A DNA stretch of 64,000 bases from Myxococcales bacterium (GTDB lineage Bacteria > Myxococcota_A > Polyangia > Polyangiales > Polyangiaceae): positions 1-64,000 of the forward strand of contig JANXLV010000019.1 of assembly GCA_025355005.1 (NCBI GenBank). The letters run 5' to 3'. Made by a program: the position numbers and the translations under genes. Positions 17,301-25,915 of the stretch are shown piece by piece. Each line of letters starts with the position of its first letter. The first letter of the stretch is position 1. A model generated the notes under the pieces. That model did no database searches. It was not told the DNA's origin and saw only the letters and a list, made by a program, of their open reading frames with translations.

Positions 17301-19029
17301 CCGCTCGAAGGACGTCGTCGTTACGTCCTCTGGCGAGAACATCTATCCCGACGATCTCGAGAAGCTCGTGAACGGCGTGAAGCACATCACGGAATACACG
17401 TTCATCGGCATCCCCAGCCCGAGCGGCGGTGAGCGCCTCGCGTGTCTCGCCGTTCCGGACGCCGATGCGACCGTGGACCGCGCCACGCGCATGGCCCGCG
17501 CCGAGCGCGTGCTACGCGAGTCGTTGAACAAGCTCCCCGCAGGCAAGCAGCCCAGCGTCGTGAAGCTGTACGACGCCCCGCTTCCGCGCACCGCGACCCG
17601 CAAGGTGAAGCGCCCCGAAGCGCGTGCGATCCTCGAGCGCCTCATCGCGGCCAGCACCCGCAGCGAGACGGGCCCTGACTCGATCGCGAGCGGCGTCTCG
17701 CACGTGCGCCACGCGATCGCGGCCGTCCGCGGCGTGCCCATCGACAAGGTGAGCGCCCACACGAACCTGCTCGAGGACCTTGGCTTCGATTCGCTCGCGC
17801 TCACCGAGCTCCTCGCCGCGCTGGAGACCAAATACGGCACGGTGAACCCGGACGACCTCACGGCGTGCCGCACCGTGGCCGACGTGGAGTCGCTCGCGAT
17901 TCGCGACAAGAAGGAGAGCCGCACGCGCACGATTGAAGGGCGAAAGAAGCCTGAGGAGGCACCTGCGATCGAGTTCCCGCGCGAGGTCCAGGACGTCGGC
18001 AAGCGCGCCATCGGCATGATCCAGGACATGTTCTACGGCCAGATGATGGACTCGGAGATCTATGGCCGCACGTTCATCCCGCACAACCGCCAGACCATCG
18101 TCATCGCCAACCACGCGAGCCACCTGGACATGGGCTTCGTGCGGCACGCTCTCGGCAAGTACGGTGAGGACATCGTCTCGCTCGCCGCGCAGGACTACTT
18201 CTTCGAGCGCGGCTCCTTCAAGCGCACGTTCTTCGAGAACCTGACCAACCTCCGCGCGCTCGATCGCAAGGGCGGTCTGCGCGCGAGCGAGCGTCAGGCA
18301 AGCGAGGTCCTCGAGCAGGGACACACCATGCTCATCTTCCCGGAGGGCACACGCAGCCCGGACGGAGAGATCCACGAGTTCAAGCCGCTGCTCGGGCACC
18401 TGTCGCTCGCGAACGGCGTGGACATCCTGCCCGTGTACCTGGGCGGCACGCGCGCAGCCATGCCGAAGGGCGCGCGCATCCCCACGTCGCGCCGCATCTT
18501 CGCGCGCATCGGGCCGCCGCTCTCCGTCGTGGATCTGCGCAGACTCACCAAGGGCCTCACACCTGCTGATGCATCGCGTGAGGTCGCGAAGCTCGCGCGG
18601 CGTGCGGTCGTTGCACTGCGCGACGGTGACGTGCTCGACATCCGCGCGATGGACGGCCTTGCGCCGAACAGCGTGGCGCCGCCGGCGAAGAAGCGCGAGC
18701 ACCCGCTCGTGGAGCTCTTCTCGGAGCTCGAAGGCAAGTTCGACAAGACGCGCGTGGAGAAGCCCGTCTCGTTCTATTTCACGCTCGGAAGCGACACGTA
18801 CGCCAAGTGGACGGTGCTCTGCGACCGCGAAAAATGCGAGGTCCGCCAGGGCAAGCCCGAAGGCGGCACGGCCGACTGCGTCCTGAAGACCAGCCCCGAG
18901 CTGTTCACGCGCATCGTTCGCGATGCGTTCGTCCCGGGCCCCTCGGAGTTCATCAGCGGTCAGATCAAATCGAACGACATCGAGCTGCTGCTCACGTTCC
19001 AGAAGATCTTCGCGCTCTCCTCGACCTGA
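14317..19029 (+). CDS. Multidomain fatty acyl reductase/AMP-ligase/ACP/acyltransferase/SCP2 protein (ElbD-like)
   Basis: The 1570-residue protein carries five domains. An NAD(P)-binding fatty acyl reductase domain has GGTGFLG at 36-42 and Tyr291/Lys295. An acyl-AMP ligase carries YTSGTTGRPKG at 725-735. An acyl carrier domain carries GFDSL with the phosphopantetheine Ser1159. A PlsC acyltransferase has NHASHLD with His1266 and Asp1271, and FPEGTRS at 1341-1347. The C-terminus (about 1475-1570) is an SCP2 sterol-carrier-like domain. The set resembles ElbD, the multifunctional enzyme reported in myxobacterial ether lipid synthesis; that assignment is by domain content. It should activate a fatty acid, reduce it to an alcohol and acylate a glycerolipid. 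Upstream in-frame starts overlap the divergent gene. Confidence 0.9.
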   Translation: MHQNGTSKPAAFVPATQVKPLDMHAMFDGARLLILGGTGFLGKIFWLMLLDRYPEIGKIFLLVRSSKTQTSEQRFWADIATSEAMLPLKEKYGEGFDAFIRSKVTPVDGDVSRTNCGLEPEWLKNEKGTIDAVVNVAGVVDFNPPLDEALDTNAFGAQNLVELARSLGDAPLFHTSTCYVVGNRTGVILEDRPGTFPFPRAGELDPNLWSAEREIADCLDLIAQARHRCDDAFRQSTFQEQAKKNLLRRGEPTTGPALDLELKSVKRKFVSDRLVEAGLERAEHWGWPNIYTYTKSIGEQIIANAGIPYVIARPACCESTESFPFPSWNEGIGTSAPLIFMGMKGQHQMMGRNVILDFIPSDIVAAGMVLTLAELLEGTAKPVYQYGCSDTSPITMERLIELTGIYKRKYYLRQGKGNPFLNFVQAHMEPSSVSKERYDLVGPGAISKFAKSIANVLHKTPGPARKVAKSAAGGLEKFSATAAKIDEIQQLFVPFTYYQKGPFSCVNTRNAYARLSPEQQAELPWHPETVDWSDYFMNKHLPAMEKRIIPWLEERWKREQKPLRAHETLATLISQMSERHAHSLAFQMMQEDGLSRVTFEDVRLRVQATARRLLARGLTKGDTVILSGLGRPEWPIAYFGIVSAGGVAVPVDRDLESVQFTNIARESAARFAFWDAHVAKKGGQGVQEEIPALTVLALETETEADGQDLPLPIEVTGEDIASLIYTSGTTGRPKGVRLSHKNFLSLIAALAPLFPLTPNDRVLSVLPLHHTFEFSCGFLLPFSRGARVVYVGELTGDRVTQGLREGRITAMVGVPAVWQLLERRIMSDVRSRGKLAEQVFHAGTEVNTWMNQTLGIDLGRTLFSQVHDGLGGHVKWLISGGAALPPDTQRLFSGLGLKLTEGYGLTEAGPVLTVAKPGSKAGQVGKPIPGVKIKIDSPDATGVGEVLASGPNIMSGYTDDDATRSVMTEEADGTRWLRTGDLGKLDKQGRLVIVGRSKDVVVTSSGENIYPDDLEKLVNGVKHITEYTFIGIPSPSGGERLACLAVPDADATVDRATRMARAERVLRESLNKLPAGKQPSVVKLYDAPLPRTATRKVKRPEARAILERLIAASTRSETGPDSIASGVSHVRHAIAAVRGVPIDKVSAHTNLLEDLGFDSLALTELLAALETKYGTVNPDDLTACRTVADVESLAIRDKKESRTRTIEGRKKPEEAPAIEFPREVQDVGKRAIGMIQDMFYGQMMDSEIYGRTFIPHNRQTIVIANHASHLDMGFVRHALGKYGEDIVSLAAQDYFFERGSFKRTFFENLTNLRALDRKGGLRASERQASEVLEQGHTMLIFPEGTRSPDGEIHEFKPLLGHLSLANGVDILPVYLGGTRAAMPKGARIPTSRRIFARIGPPLSVVDLRRLTKGLTPADASREVAKLARRAVVALRDGDVLDIRAMDGLAPNSVAPPAKKREHPLVELFSELEGKFDKTRVEKPVSFYFTLGSDTYAKWTVLCDREKCEVRQGKPEGGTADCVLKTSPELFTRIVRDAFVPGPSEFISGQIKSNDIELLLTFQKIFALSST

Positions 19030-19051
19030 CCTGACCTGCGTAACCTGTGCC

Positions 19052-19417
19052 TCAGTGCTTGAAGGCGAAGGCGATGTCGCGCTTGCCTGGTCCGCAGGGA
19101 ACCTGCCATGCGCGGACCTTGGCGGTCACGCACTGATCGAGCGCGATCGCGGCGCTCGTGCTGTTGCTCGATGTGGTGGTCACGGACTGGACCGCGCCGC
19201 CAGCCTGCCATGCGACGTGCGCGGTGACGTTCACGTCCTCCGGCATCGGAATGTGGCCCTTCACGGAGGCAAGACAGTCTGTCTGGACCGCTGGCACCTT
19301 CTTCGCGATCGCGTCTTCGACGATCCTCGGCGTGCAGATGGCCTCGGCGCTTGCAGGCGACTCTGCAAGTAGCATGGCAGTCACCAGTGCAGCGCCAAGG
19401 ATGTACACAGCTCTCAT
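19052..19417 (-). CDS. Small secreted protein, TonB-C/AgmX-like
   Basis: The 121-residue protein has a signal peptide (MRAVYILGAALVTAMLLAES, cleavage after ASA), then a domain with four cysteines and the pattern NVTAHVAWQAGGAVQSV ... ALDQCVTAKVRAWQVP. This resembles the energy-transducer/AgmX C-terminal fold. The frame stays open far upstream (to 20689), but that part is the wrong frame of the antiporter gene. It lies convergent to the ElbD-like gene and 65 bases after the antiporter stop. Function unknown. Confidence 0.7.
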   Translation of the reverse strand: MRAVYILGAALVTAMLLAESPASAEAICTPRIVEDAIAKKVPAVQTDCLASVKGHIPMPEDVNVTAHVAWQAGGAVQSVTTTSSNSTSAAIALDQCVTAKVRAWQVPCGPGKRDIAFAFKH

Positions 19418-19482
19418 GCTGAGAACTCTCGCACACATCTGGGCGTCGGCAACTGAGCGGAGGCTGAGCGACGGCCTCCCGC

Positions 19483-20679
19483 TCAGACAATGCGGAGTCT
19501 GCGGAGCAGCGGACGCGCTGTCAGCCCTTGCAGCACGATCGAAATCGACACCACGCCGAACGTGGTCGTGACGATCAGCTGACGCTCCGGCAGCGACTCC
19601 GGGATCGCAAGCGCGAGCACCATGGACAGCGCTCCACGAAGTCCGCCCCACGTGAGCACCAGACCGTGGGAGAACGGAATGCGCTCCTTCGTCCGCGCGA
19701 GCAAGGCAGACACCACGAACACGACGACCGCGCGCCCGAGCGTCATCGCAACGAACGCGAGCACGATCGGACGCCACGCGGCGCCAAGCTGCGAGAGCTT
19801 CACCTCGAACCCGATGAGCAGGAACACCAGCGAATTCAGCGCAAATGCCGCGTACTCCCAGAAGGACTGCACGGCCATGTTCGTCGCCTCGCTGCATACT
19901 TCGGGTCGCGCCTGCGCTCTGCACACGACCCCCGCCCCCAGCGTGGCGATGATGCCGCTCACATGGAATCGCTCGGCGAGCGCGAACGAGCCATACGCTG
20001 CGAGCGTCGTCAGCGCGATCTCGATCATCGGCTCCGCGGTCCTCCGTCGCAGCCCCGACGCGAAGTAGCCAATAGCCACCCCGACGAGCGCGCCACCACC
20101 CACCACGATCACGAACTCGAGCGCTCCGGTGGCGAGGCTCGCATGCCCGTTTCCAGTCACTGCGCCCACGACGATCGCATAGAGCACGGCAGCGGTGCCG
20201 TCGTTCACCAGGCTCTCGCCCTCGATGAGCACGGACAACCGACGCGGTGCGCCCAGCGTCTTGAAGAGCGCTACGACGGCGATCGGATCCGTGGCCGCGA
20301 TCAGCGAGGAGAACACGAGCGCATGCGACCAGCTGAGGCGCGGGCCGTTCGCGAAGGCATCCGTGGAAAGGACCAGGATGCCCGCCGTTGCGGCCATGGC
20401 CAGAAGCACACCGGGCACCGCGAGCGCGAAGATCGCGCGGAGGTTCTGCCGGAGCTCCGAGATTGTCAGGTTGTACGCGGCCTCGAAGATGAGGCCCGGC
20501 AGGAACACCGCGTAGAGGATGTCCTTCGTGAGGTGAATCGGCGTCGAGAGGTGCGCAGCGCCCAGGCCAGTGCCCACCACGACGAGCGCGACGGTGTAGG
20601 GTACCTTGAGGCGCGTGGTGGCGATCGCAACGGCGGTCGCCACGCTGAGAAGAAGAAGGATGCCGAGCTCCGTGGACAC
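19483..20679 (-). CDS. Cation:proton antiporter (CPA1/NhaP type)
   Basis: The 398-residue protein has about 11-12 membrane segments. The conserved acidic motifs are SSLIAATDPIAVVALFKTLG and IEGESLVNDGTAAVLYAI, the ion-binding ND/DP signatures of CPA1 Na+(K+)/H+ exchangers. I chose the GTG at 20679 (MSTELGILLLL), 25 bases after the stop of the zinc-ribbon gene; an ATG further upstream would overlap that gene. It is the last gene of a tight minus-strand operon with three zinc-ribbon proteins. There is no C-terminal regulatory domain. Confidence 0.88.
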   Translation of the reverse strand: MSTELGILLLLSVATAVAIATTRLKVPYTVALVVVGTGLGAAHLSTPIHLTKDILYAVFLPGLIFEAAYNLTISELRQNLRAIFALAVPGVLLAMAATAGILVLSTDAFANGPRLSWSHALVFSSLIAATDPIAVVALFKTLGAPRRLSVLIEGESLVNDGTAAVLYAIVVGAVTGNGHASLATGALEFVIVVGGGALVGVAIGYFASGLRRRTAEPMIEIALTTLAAYGSFALAERFHVSGIIATLGAGVVCRAQARPEVCSEATNMAVQSFWEYAAFALNSLVFLLIGFEVKLSQLGAAWRPIVLAFVAMTLGRAVVVFVVSALLARTKERIPFSHGLVLTWGGLRGALSMVLALAIPESLPERQLIVTTTFGVVSISIVLQGLTARPLLRRLRIV

Positions 20680-20704
20680 CAGCGTCCACGATAGCTTGGT
20701 TCGC

Positions 20705-21940
20705 TCACTTCGGGATCGTGTGTGGCGACCCCTGTTCCCCGTCCAGCACGAGATAGAATGTTGGCCAGCGCGGTGGATCGAAGGAGCGCTGGTGCGCGGC
20801 GTCATCGACGTATGTGTGCATCTTGCATGCATTGCAGAGTCGAATCCTCGACGGATCGATTCCAAGGGGCTGCTCGGCGTCGCATGCGGCGCAGACGAAG
20901 GTGGCGGTCGGGTCGATCGGTCTTCCGCCGGGCTCGATCACCAGCGTAACGTCGGGAGCGATCGCCTTTGCGCACACGTCCGGTGCGCGGTTCAGGGTGC
21001 TCCGCCCGCACCCGCAGGTGATCTTGCCTGGCTCTCTCGCATGGATCGGCGCGCCGCACGGGCACGACGCGTTCGCGACCCGCAGGGTCATGCGACGGGA
21101 CAGGAAGCGCGCGCCGAAGTCACTGCCGTACGGCTCGTCCGGATTGTCCGCACCGCGGCGGAGCTTCGAGAAGTCCCTCTCGAAGAAGCCGCTCCACTCC
21201 GCTGGCGAGAGCGAGAACGCCTCGCCGCACGAGCCACAATCGACGTGCTCACGCGGACAGCCGAGCAAGACCGGATGCTTGCACGCGGGACAGTCGAGCC
21301 CAAGACGCATCGCAAGGATCAAGGGAGCGGTCCCCTTCGCCGACGACTTCGACACCGGCTCGCTCGCGCCGTCCGGGGCAGCGGCGTCAAGGGTGAGCTC
21401 GCTTGCCCACGCACTGTCTCGCGGCGCGGAGATGCGGTCCCGAAGGGCTGGGTCCACGCTTCCCTCCGCGAACTCCAGGCCCAGGAGCAACTGCTCCGCG
21501 TAGTCGGCCCATGACGCATGCTTCGCGAGCGATAGCGTCACGATCGGCCTGATGGCTTCGGTCGCAAGAGTCCGCTCCAGCAGACCGCCGAGCACGCACC
21601 ATTCGACGAGGACTGACGCCCGCATCGCGTCGAGCGCCACGAGCCCGCGCCCCGAGAGTCGAGCGCGATGGGCCACGGTGAACGCTGCCTTGCGTGCGAG
21701 GTCTCGATCGCGCGCCTCCGGCTTCCACGCGCCGCCCGCGTGCGCCTCGTACGACGGCCACTCGGCGCGCATGCCTCGCTCCGCAAAAAAGAGAAGGACC
21801 GGGAGCACGGTGGCCGCAGAGGTCGCGCCGAACAGCGTCTCGATGCGCGCGCGCGCAGTAGATGCATCATACACGTTTCCGCCCACCAGGATGGGCGAGG
21901 CAAGCGCGCGAACGGTGTCGTCTAGCGTGGGCATGGTCAT
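20705..21940 (-). CDS. Multi-zinc-ribbon protein of unknown function (I)
   Basis: The 411-residue protein has a helical, Ala-rich N-terminal half and a C-terminal half with three Cys pairs arranged as zinc ribbons: CPACKHPV with CGSCGEAF, CPCGAPIH with CGCGRST, and CAACDAEQ with CNACKMH. No catalytic motif is seen. Its ATG overlaps the stop of the next upstream gene by 4 bases (ATGA), so translation is coupled. It shares cysteine layout with its upstream neighbour and is probably its paralogue. Function unknown; the zinc sites suggest a structural or protein-binding role. Confidence 0.75.
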   Translation of the reverse strand: MTMPTLDDTVRALASPILVGGNVYDASTARARIETLFGATSAATVLPVLLFFAERGMRAEWPSYEAHAGGAWKPEARDRDLARKAAFTVAHRARLSGRGLVALDAMRASVLVEWCVLGGLLERTLATEAIRPIVTLSLAKHASWADYAEQLLLGLEFAEGSVDPALRDRISAPRDSAWASELTLDAAAPDGASEPVSKSSAKGTAPLILAMRLGLDCPACKHPVLLGCPREHVDCGSCGEAFSLSPAEWSGFFERDFSKLRRGADNPDEPYGSDFGARFLSRRMTLRVANASCPCGAPIHAREPGKITCGCGRSTLNRAPDVCAKAIAPDVTLVIEPGGRPIDPTATFVCAACDAEQPLGIDPSRIRLCNACKMHTYVDDAAHQRSFDPPRWPTFYLVLDGEQGSPHTIPK

Positions 21941-23112
21941 CCTTGGCTGAAGAAGAGCGTGACCAGACCGTGCGGCTCGCCGATTCGAAGCGGACCGCCA
22001 AGCACGTAGCGCGCGCGGAAATCAGCCTCGCGCATCGTGTCGGGGGCGACGCCGACGGCGACCGTGTTTCCGCATGCGCAGGTCAGGACGCCGCCGTGCT
22101 CACGCACCGACGCGCGAACCAAGGCATCTGCGAATGGACTTCCGCAGCTGCAGCTCGCTGGTCTCCTGGTGTGTACGACGCGCACGCGTGGATGATCGAT
22201 CACGGCGAGCTGCCTCACGCCGGTCTCTCTGCGCTCGGCCTCCGCGGCGGCCTCTTCGCTAGCGTCCAGTTCGATGCGGTCGCCCAGATGCGTAGCGTGT
22301 TGCCACGCACGAGCGGTCAGGTGGTCCAGCGAGGCCCCGCACGAGTGGCAGCGGGCGCGTGGTGACGTGTCAGGTAACAGCGTGGGGTGGAGGCACTCGG
22401 GGCAATCGACGAACACGCGTACCGAGACCGAGGACAGCGGGCCGCCCGGATCACCTGGCTCCACGGTGAGCGCGTGAAGCGGGGAGAGGTCCACGTCCCA
22501 CGGCAAGGTGCACCACGGGCTCGCGACATCCGCGAGGAGCTCAGCGACCTTCTTCTCCATCGCGACGACGTTGGCATCCACGTGGCCAGCCCAGAACCAC
22601 GTGCCGTACACGAACGCGCGCCCATACGCCGCCCATGAGTCGTACGTGGCGCGCGCGAGGTTTGCGGCCGCGAGCAGCGCCGCCGATGCCTCGTGCTCCG
22701 CGACATATGCCGCGGCGTAGGCGAAGCCGGAGAACTGAACCTGCGCCGCCACGTCCAGCGCGACGATCGAGCTCTCCTCCGTCTGTCCGCCGTGCACCTG
22801 GATGAATGCACGCCCGCGCTGCTCGTCCGCGTCCATGAAGCGGAAGCCAACGGAGCTTGCCTCCGCTGGCAGCGACTGCCACCACGCGCGCTTCTGAGCG
22901 TAGTTCGCCTGCATCCCGTCAGCCGACACGCGGCGAAGCTTCACCATTGCCTCGCGACGTCCATTCACCCCCTGTACGTCGGCGAGCCACGCACGGGCAC
23001 TGGGCTCGCCGCGCCCTCCGCGGACCACGACCTCCTTCGAATCATGGCGCGGCGCGCAGAGGGCATGGACCCACCGCTTTGCGAGCGAGAGTGCAGCGCC
23101 GTCGGTGCTCAT
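21937..23112 (-). CDS. Multi-zinc-ribbon protein of unknown function (II)
   Basis: The 391-residue protein starts at the ATG at 23112, which overlaps the preceding small zinc-ribbon gene by 4 bases. It has a helical N-terminal half with an Ala/Tyr-rich segment near residues 150-195. Ribbons follow: CPECLHPT with CHSCGASL, and CSCGSPFADA with CACGNTV. It ends with a hydrophobic GLVTLFFSQG. The cysteine order parallels that of the downstream 411-residue protein. An upstream reading to 23337 would overlap the small gene and is not needed. Function unknown. Confidence 0.75.
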   Translation of the reverse strand: MSTDGAALSLAKRWVHALCAPRHDSKEVVVRGGRGEPSARAWLADVQGVNGRREAMVKLRRVSADGMQANYAQKRAWWQSLPAEASSVGFRFMDADEQRGRAFIQVHGGQTEESSIVALDVAAQVQFSGFAYAAAYVAEHEASAALLAAANLARATYDSWAAYGRAFVYGTWFWAGHVDANVVAMEKKVAELLADVASPWCTLPWDVDLSPLHALTVEPGDPGGPLSSVSVRVFVDCPECLHPTLLPDTSPRARCHSCGASLDHLTARAWQHATHLGDRIELDASEEAAAEAERRETGVRQLAVIDHPRVRVVHTRRPASCSCGSPFADALVRASVREHGGVLTCACGNTVAVGVAPDTMREADFRARYVLGGPLRIGEPHGLVTLFFSQG

Positions 23113-23387
23113 GCCTTCGCCCGTCTTCGCAAGGCATCCCACAGAGGCCCCAGCACGTCGACTGGACCGCACTGCGGGCATTGGACCGAGCGCGTTCGTC
23201 CATCCGCGCGCAGCGACGACCGGCACGCGCAGCGGAAGGCCACGTGCGACGTCACCGTCAGTACGGGGATGCACGCGGGGCAGCTCGCAACCTCTCCCGA
23301 CGCCGAAAGTGACGCTGGCTCCATGCACTGCGAGCACGTACCGAAGCGCTTCGCTCGTGGCTTCCTGGCCATCTCGGCTAGAATCAT
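23109..23387 (-). CDS. Small zinc-ribbon protein
   Basis: The 92-residue (or 87 from the second Met) protein has CSQCMEP with CPAC and CACRSS with CPQCGPVDV, i.e. two short zinc ribbons and a basic N-terminus (MARKPRAKR). It opens the operon that continues with two larger zinc-ribbon proteins and a CPA1 antiporter, with 4-base overlaps. It may be an adaptor or nucleic-acid/protein-binding partner; no specific function can be assigned. Confidence 0.7.
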   Translation of the reverse strand: MILAEMARKPRAKRFGTCSQCMEPASLSASGEVASCPACIPVLTVTSHVAFRCACRSSLRADGRTRSVQCPQCGPVDVLGPLWDALRRRAKA

Positions 23388-23442
23388 GTCATGGATGCGC
23401 GGCGCGAAGACGACTTGATGATCGCTCGCCCGTGACCCAGAG

Positions 23443-25836
23443 CTAAGGCTTCGTGGGATCGAAGCGCTTCTTCATTCCTTCGAACTGATCGAGGAACGCT
23501 TCGTCGACCAGCGGCGTGGTCGCTGCCCACGTCGAAGTCCTGAACGGAAGCGCGGACTCGAACATCACCCAGAGTGACTCGTCCGGGACGCGGAATGGCT
23601 TTTCGTTCGGGTCTACTGGCCTATCGAGCTCGCGATCGTAGCTGTGTGTCGCGACGCCGTGCGCGGTGAGCAGCGGTGAGAGGAACGTGACGCCCGGCTC
23701 GTAGCCACCGTCGACCGACTTCACGCTCACGACGCAGTTGATCTCGCTCGCTGCGTTTCGGTGCATGTACGGCGGGCGGAAGCTGTGGTCCATGGCCATC
23801 CACCTTCCGGTGAACGCGACGAAGTCACAGACAGCGCGGCCCTTGTCGTCCAGCGGCGCCGTCAGCACGGTGAGGACCGAGGGGTCAACGTGATCCCATG
23901 TGACCGAGCCCATCGCGTTGAAGAGCGACAGATCGTACGCGTAGGGCACCAGCGTGCCGTGCCAGGCGACCACGTCGAACGGCGAGTGATGCTGCGTGGC
24001 GACAGAGAGGTCGCCGCCGAGCTTGGTGACGATGTCGAAGCCGCCGGGACACTCGCGGTCCTCGTACGAAGCGACGGGCGCACGGAAATGGCGCGCGTCC
24101 GCGAGGCCGTTGGAGCCAATGGGGCCGCGCTCGGGGAGGCGGATGCGCGGGCCGAACACCTCGAGCATCCAGCCGCGTGCCTGGCCTTCGGGAAGGCCGA
24201 CAGTGAACTTGATCGCGCGCGGGATGACGAGGATCGTACCGGGCGTGGCAGAGAGCCAGCCGAGCTCTGTCCGCACGTCGATCCTTCCCGTCTGCGGAAC
24301 GATGAGCATGTCGCCATCGGAGTTGGAGAAGCTGCGGTCCGCCATGTCCGCGTTCGCCGCGTAGAGGTGGAGCGCGTAGCCGGGACCGCACACGGGATCG
24401 CCCGCGCCGCCGAGCGTGACGAGCCCGTCCAGAAAGTCGGTACGCGACGATGCATCGGGCATGGGGAGCGGACGCCAGCGCGTGCGCGAATGCTCGACCT
24501 TGCCGAGCGCGCAAGCGAAGCGGGCATGCGGCAAAGGCTGGAATTTCCCGTGTGAGAACGACGCGCGCACGCGGTACATGAACGTGCGCGCGTTCTCCGC
24601 GCTCTTCACTGTGAAGGGCGTGCCGTTCACGCACTCGGGCAAGAGCCCGTACGGCGCTGGGTGCGGCGTGTTCTGCTTCGTGGGCAGCGCGCCCGGCAGC
24701 GCCTCGGAGTCGTGCGTGCCTCCGAAGCCGCGCTGCTCGCCGATGTCCGCCGGTGCGCGGACCCTGGGTGCCTCGGGGCGCGCGGCGGGCTCGAGCGCGT
24801 CGCTCAGCAGCGATGTGAGTGTCGCGTGATCGATCGCACGCGGCGAGAACGCCGGGCTCTTCATCATCACGTCCACCACCGCGGCGATTCCGTCCTTCTT
24901 CATGCCGAGCGCAGCGAGCCCGCGCGGGGCGGTGGCCTGCGAGAGCCGGGCGAACGCGGCAACGGGATCGATCGCGCCGATCGCACGCGCGATCGCGCTC
25001 ATGGCCTCCGGCGCGGCCGCCGCGTTCACGCGGACCACGTGTGGAAGCAGCACCGCGTGCGTCGCTGCGTGCGCGAGCCCCAGCGTTCCACCCAGCACGT
25101 GACACAGCTTGTGATGAACCGCGCCACCGACGTCCGCGAAGACGGCGCCTGCGAGGAACGCGCCCTCGAGTCCGAGCTCGCACGCGCTCTGATCGGTGCT
25201 GTCGACGGAGAGCCGCGAGAGCGCGGACCAGAGGAGCCGCACCGACTCCTCCGCGGAGAGCAACGTCCCGCGATCGGGCTCGTTCGCCCACAGCGCCTCC
25301 ACGGCGTGCGCCATGGCGTTCCACAGGCTGCACAGCGCGGTGTCGCGCGGGAGGTTCGCGAGGAGATCGGGATCGTAGATGACGAGCGCCGGACGCGCAC
25401 GCGCATCCTTCGCGACGCGCTTGTCGTCACCGTCCGTGATGCCAAAAACGGGCGTCATCTCGGAGCCGGAGTACGTGGTGGGGACGGCGATGATACGCGT
25501 CTCACGCGGCGACTCCACCGCGAGCGCCTTCGCAAGACCGATCGCGGAGCCACCGCCGAACGCGAGCAGCGCATCGGCCTTTGCGCTCGCGAGCGTTTTG
25601 AGCCCTTCCGTCACCGTGGCGCGCGGCACATGCTCACGGGCGATCGCCATGACTCCCGCGCTCCTCGCGCCAAGGCCTGCGGCGAGCGCCTCCGCGTCCT
25701 TCTTCCGACCCGGCGTGGAGACGAGGAGGACGCGCTCGGCTCCCAGCGTTGCAAGCTCTTCCTCGATCCGAGACGAGCTCCCGCGCCCGAAGACGATCCG
25801 GCTGTTGCCGCGCTGCATCGCAAAACGACGTGTCAT
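23443..25836 (-). CDS. Maleylacetate reductase / homogentisate 1,2-dioxygenase fusion
   Basis: One uninterrupted frame joins two enzymes. Numbered from the outer ATG (25848), residues 10-355 are an iron-alcohol-dehydrogenase-type maleylacetate reductase (FGGGSAIGLAKA at 97, NAMAHAVEALWA at 177, HHKLCHVLGGTLGLAHAATH at 245). Residues about 374-801 are homogentisate 1,2-dioxygenase (GFGGTHDSEALPG; metal ligands His696, Glu702 and His730 in HRNAASE and TAHG). Linker about 355-373 is Pro/Ala-rich. I prefer the ATG at 25836 because GGAGAG lies just before it (797 residues). It should open homogentisate to maleylacetoacetate, while the first domain reduces a maleylacetate-like compound. It is divergent from a GST gene. 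Confidence 0.9.
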   Translation of the reverse strand: MTRRFAMQRGNSRIVFGRGSSSRIEEELATLGAERVLLVSTPGRKKDAEALAAGLGARSAGVMAIAREHVPRATVTEGLKTLASAKADALLAFGGGSAIGLAKALAVESPRETRIIAVPTTYSGSEMTPVFGITDGDDKRVAKDARARPALVIYDPDLLANLPRDTALCSLWNAMAHAVEALWANEPDRGTLLSAEESVRLLWSALSRLSVDSTDQSACELGLEGAFLAGAVFADVGGAVHHKLCHVLGGTLGLAHAATHAVLLPHVVRVNAAAAPEAMSAIARAIGAIDPVAAFARLSQATAPRGLAALGMKKDGIAAVVDVMMKSPAFSPRAIDHATLTSLLSDALEPAARPEAPRVRAPADIGEQRGFGGTHDSEALPGALPTKQNTPHPAPYGLLPECVNGTPFTVKSAENARTFMYRVRASFSHGKFQPLPHARFACALGKVEHSRTRWRPLPMPDASSRTDFLDGLVTLGGAGDPVCGPGYALHLYAANADMADRSFSNSDGDMLIVPQTGRIDVRTELGWLSATPGTILVIPRAIKFTVGLPEGQARGWMLEVFGPRIRLPERGPIGSNGLADARHFRAPVASYEDRECPGGFDIVTKLGGDLSVATQHHSPFDVVAWHGTLVPYAYDLSLFNAMGSVTWDHVDPSVLTVLTAPLDDKGRAVCDFVAFTGRWMAMDHSFRPPYMHRNAASEINCVVSVKSVDGGYEPGVTFLSPLLTAHGVATHSYDRELDRPVDPNEKPFRVPDESLWVMFESALPFRTSTWAATTPLVDEAFLDQFEGMKKRFDPTKP

Positions 25837-25915
25837 GCCGCTCTCCATTGTGATCCGGTAGGGCCCGCTTTACCGTTCGGCCCCCCGAATCGATCTCTCA
25901 CCACAGAGGGTTACC

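Noticed and set aside
15151-17385. 744-codon minus-strand frame inside the ElbD-like gene
   Set aside because: Runs antisense through conserved AMP-ligase motifs; composition is typical of a shadow frame.
17512-18702. 396-codon minus-strand frame
   Set aside because: Antisense to the ACP and PlsC domains with intact catalytic motifs on the plus strand.
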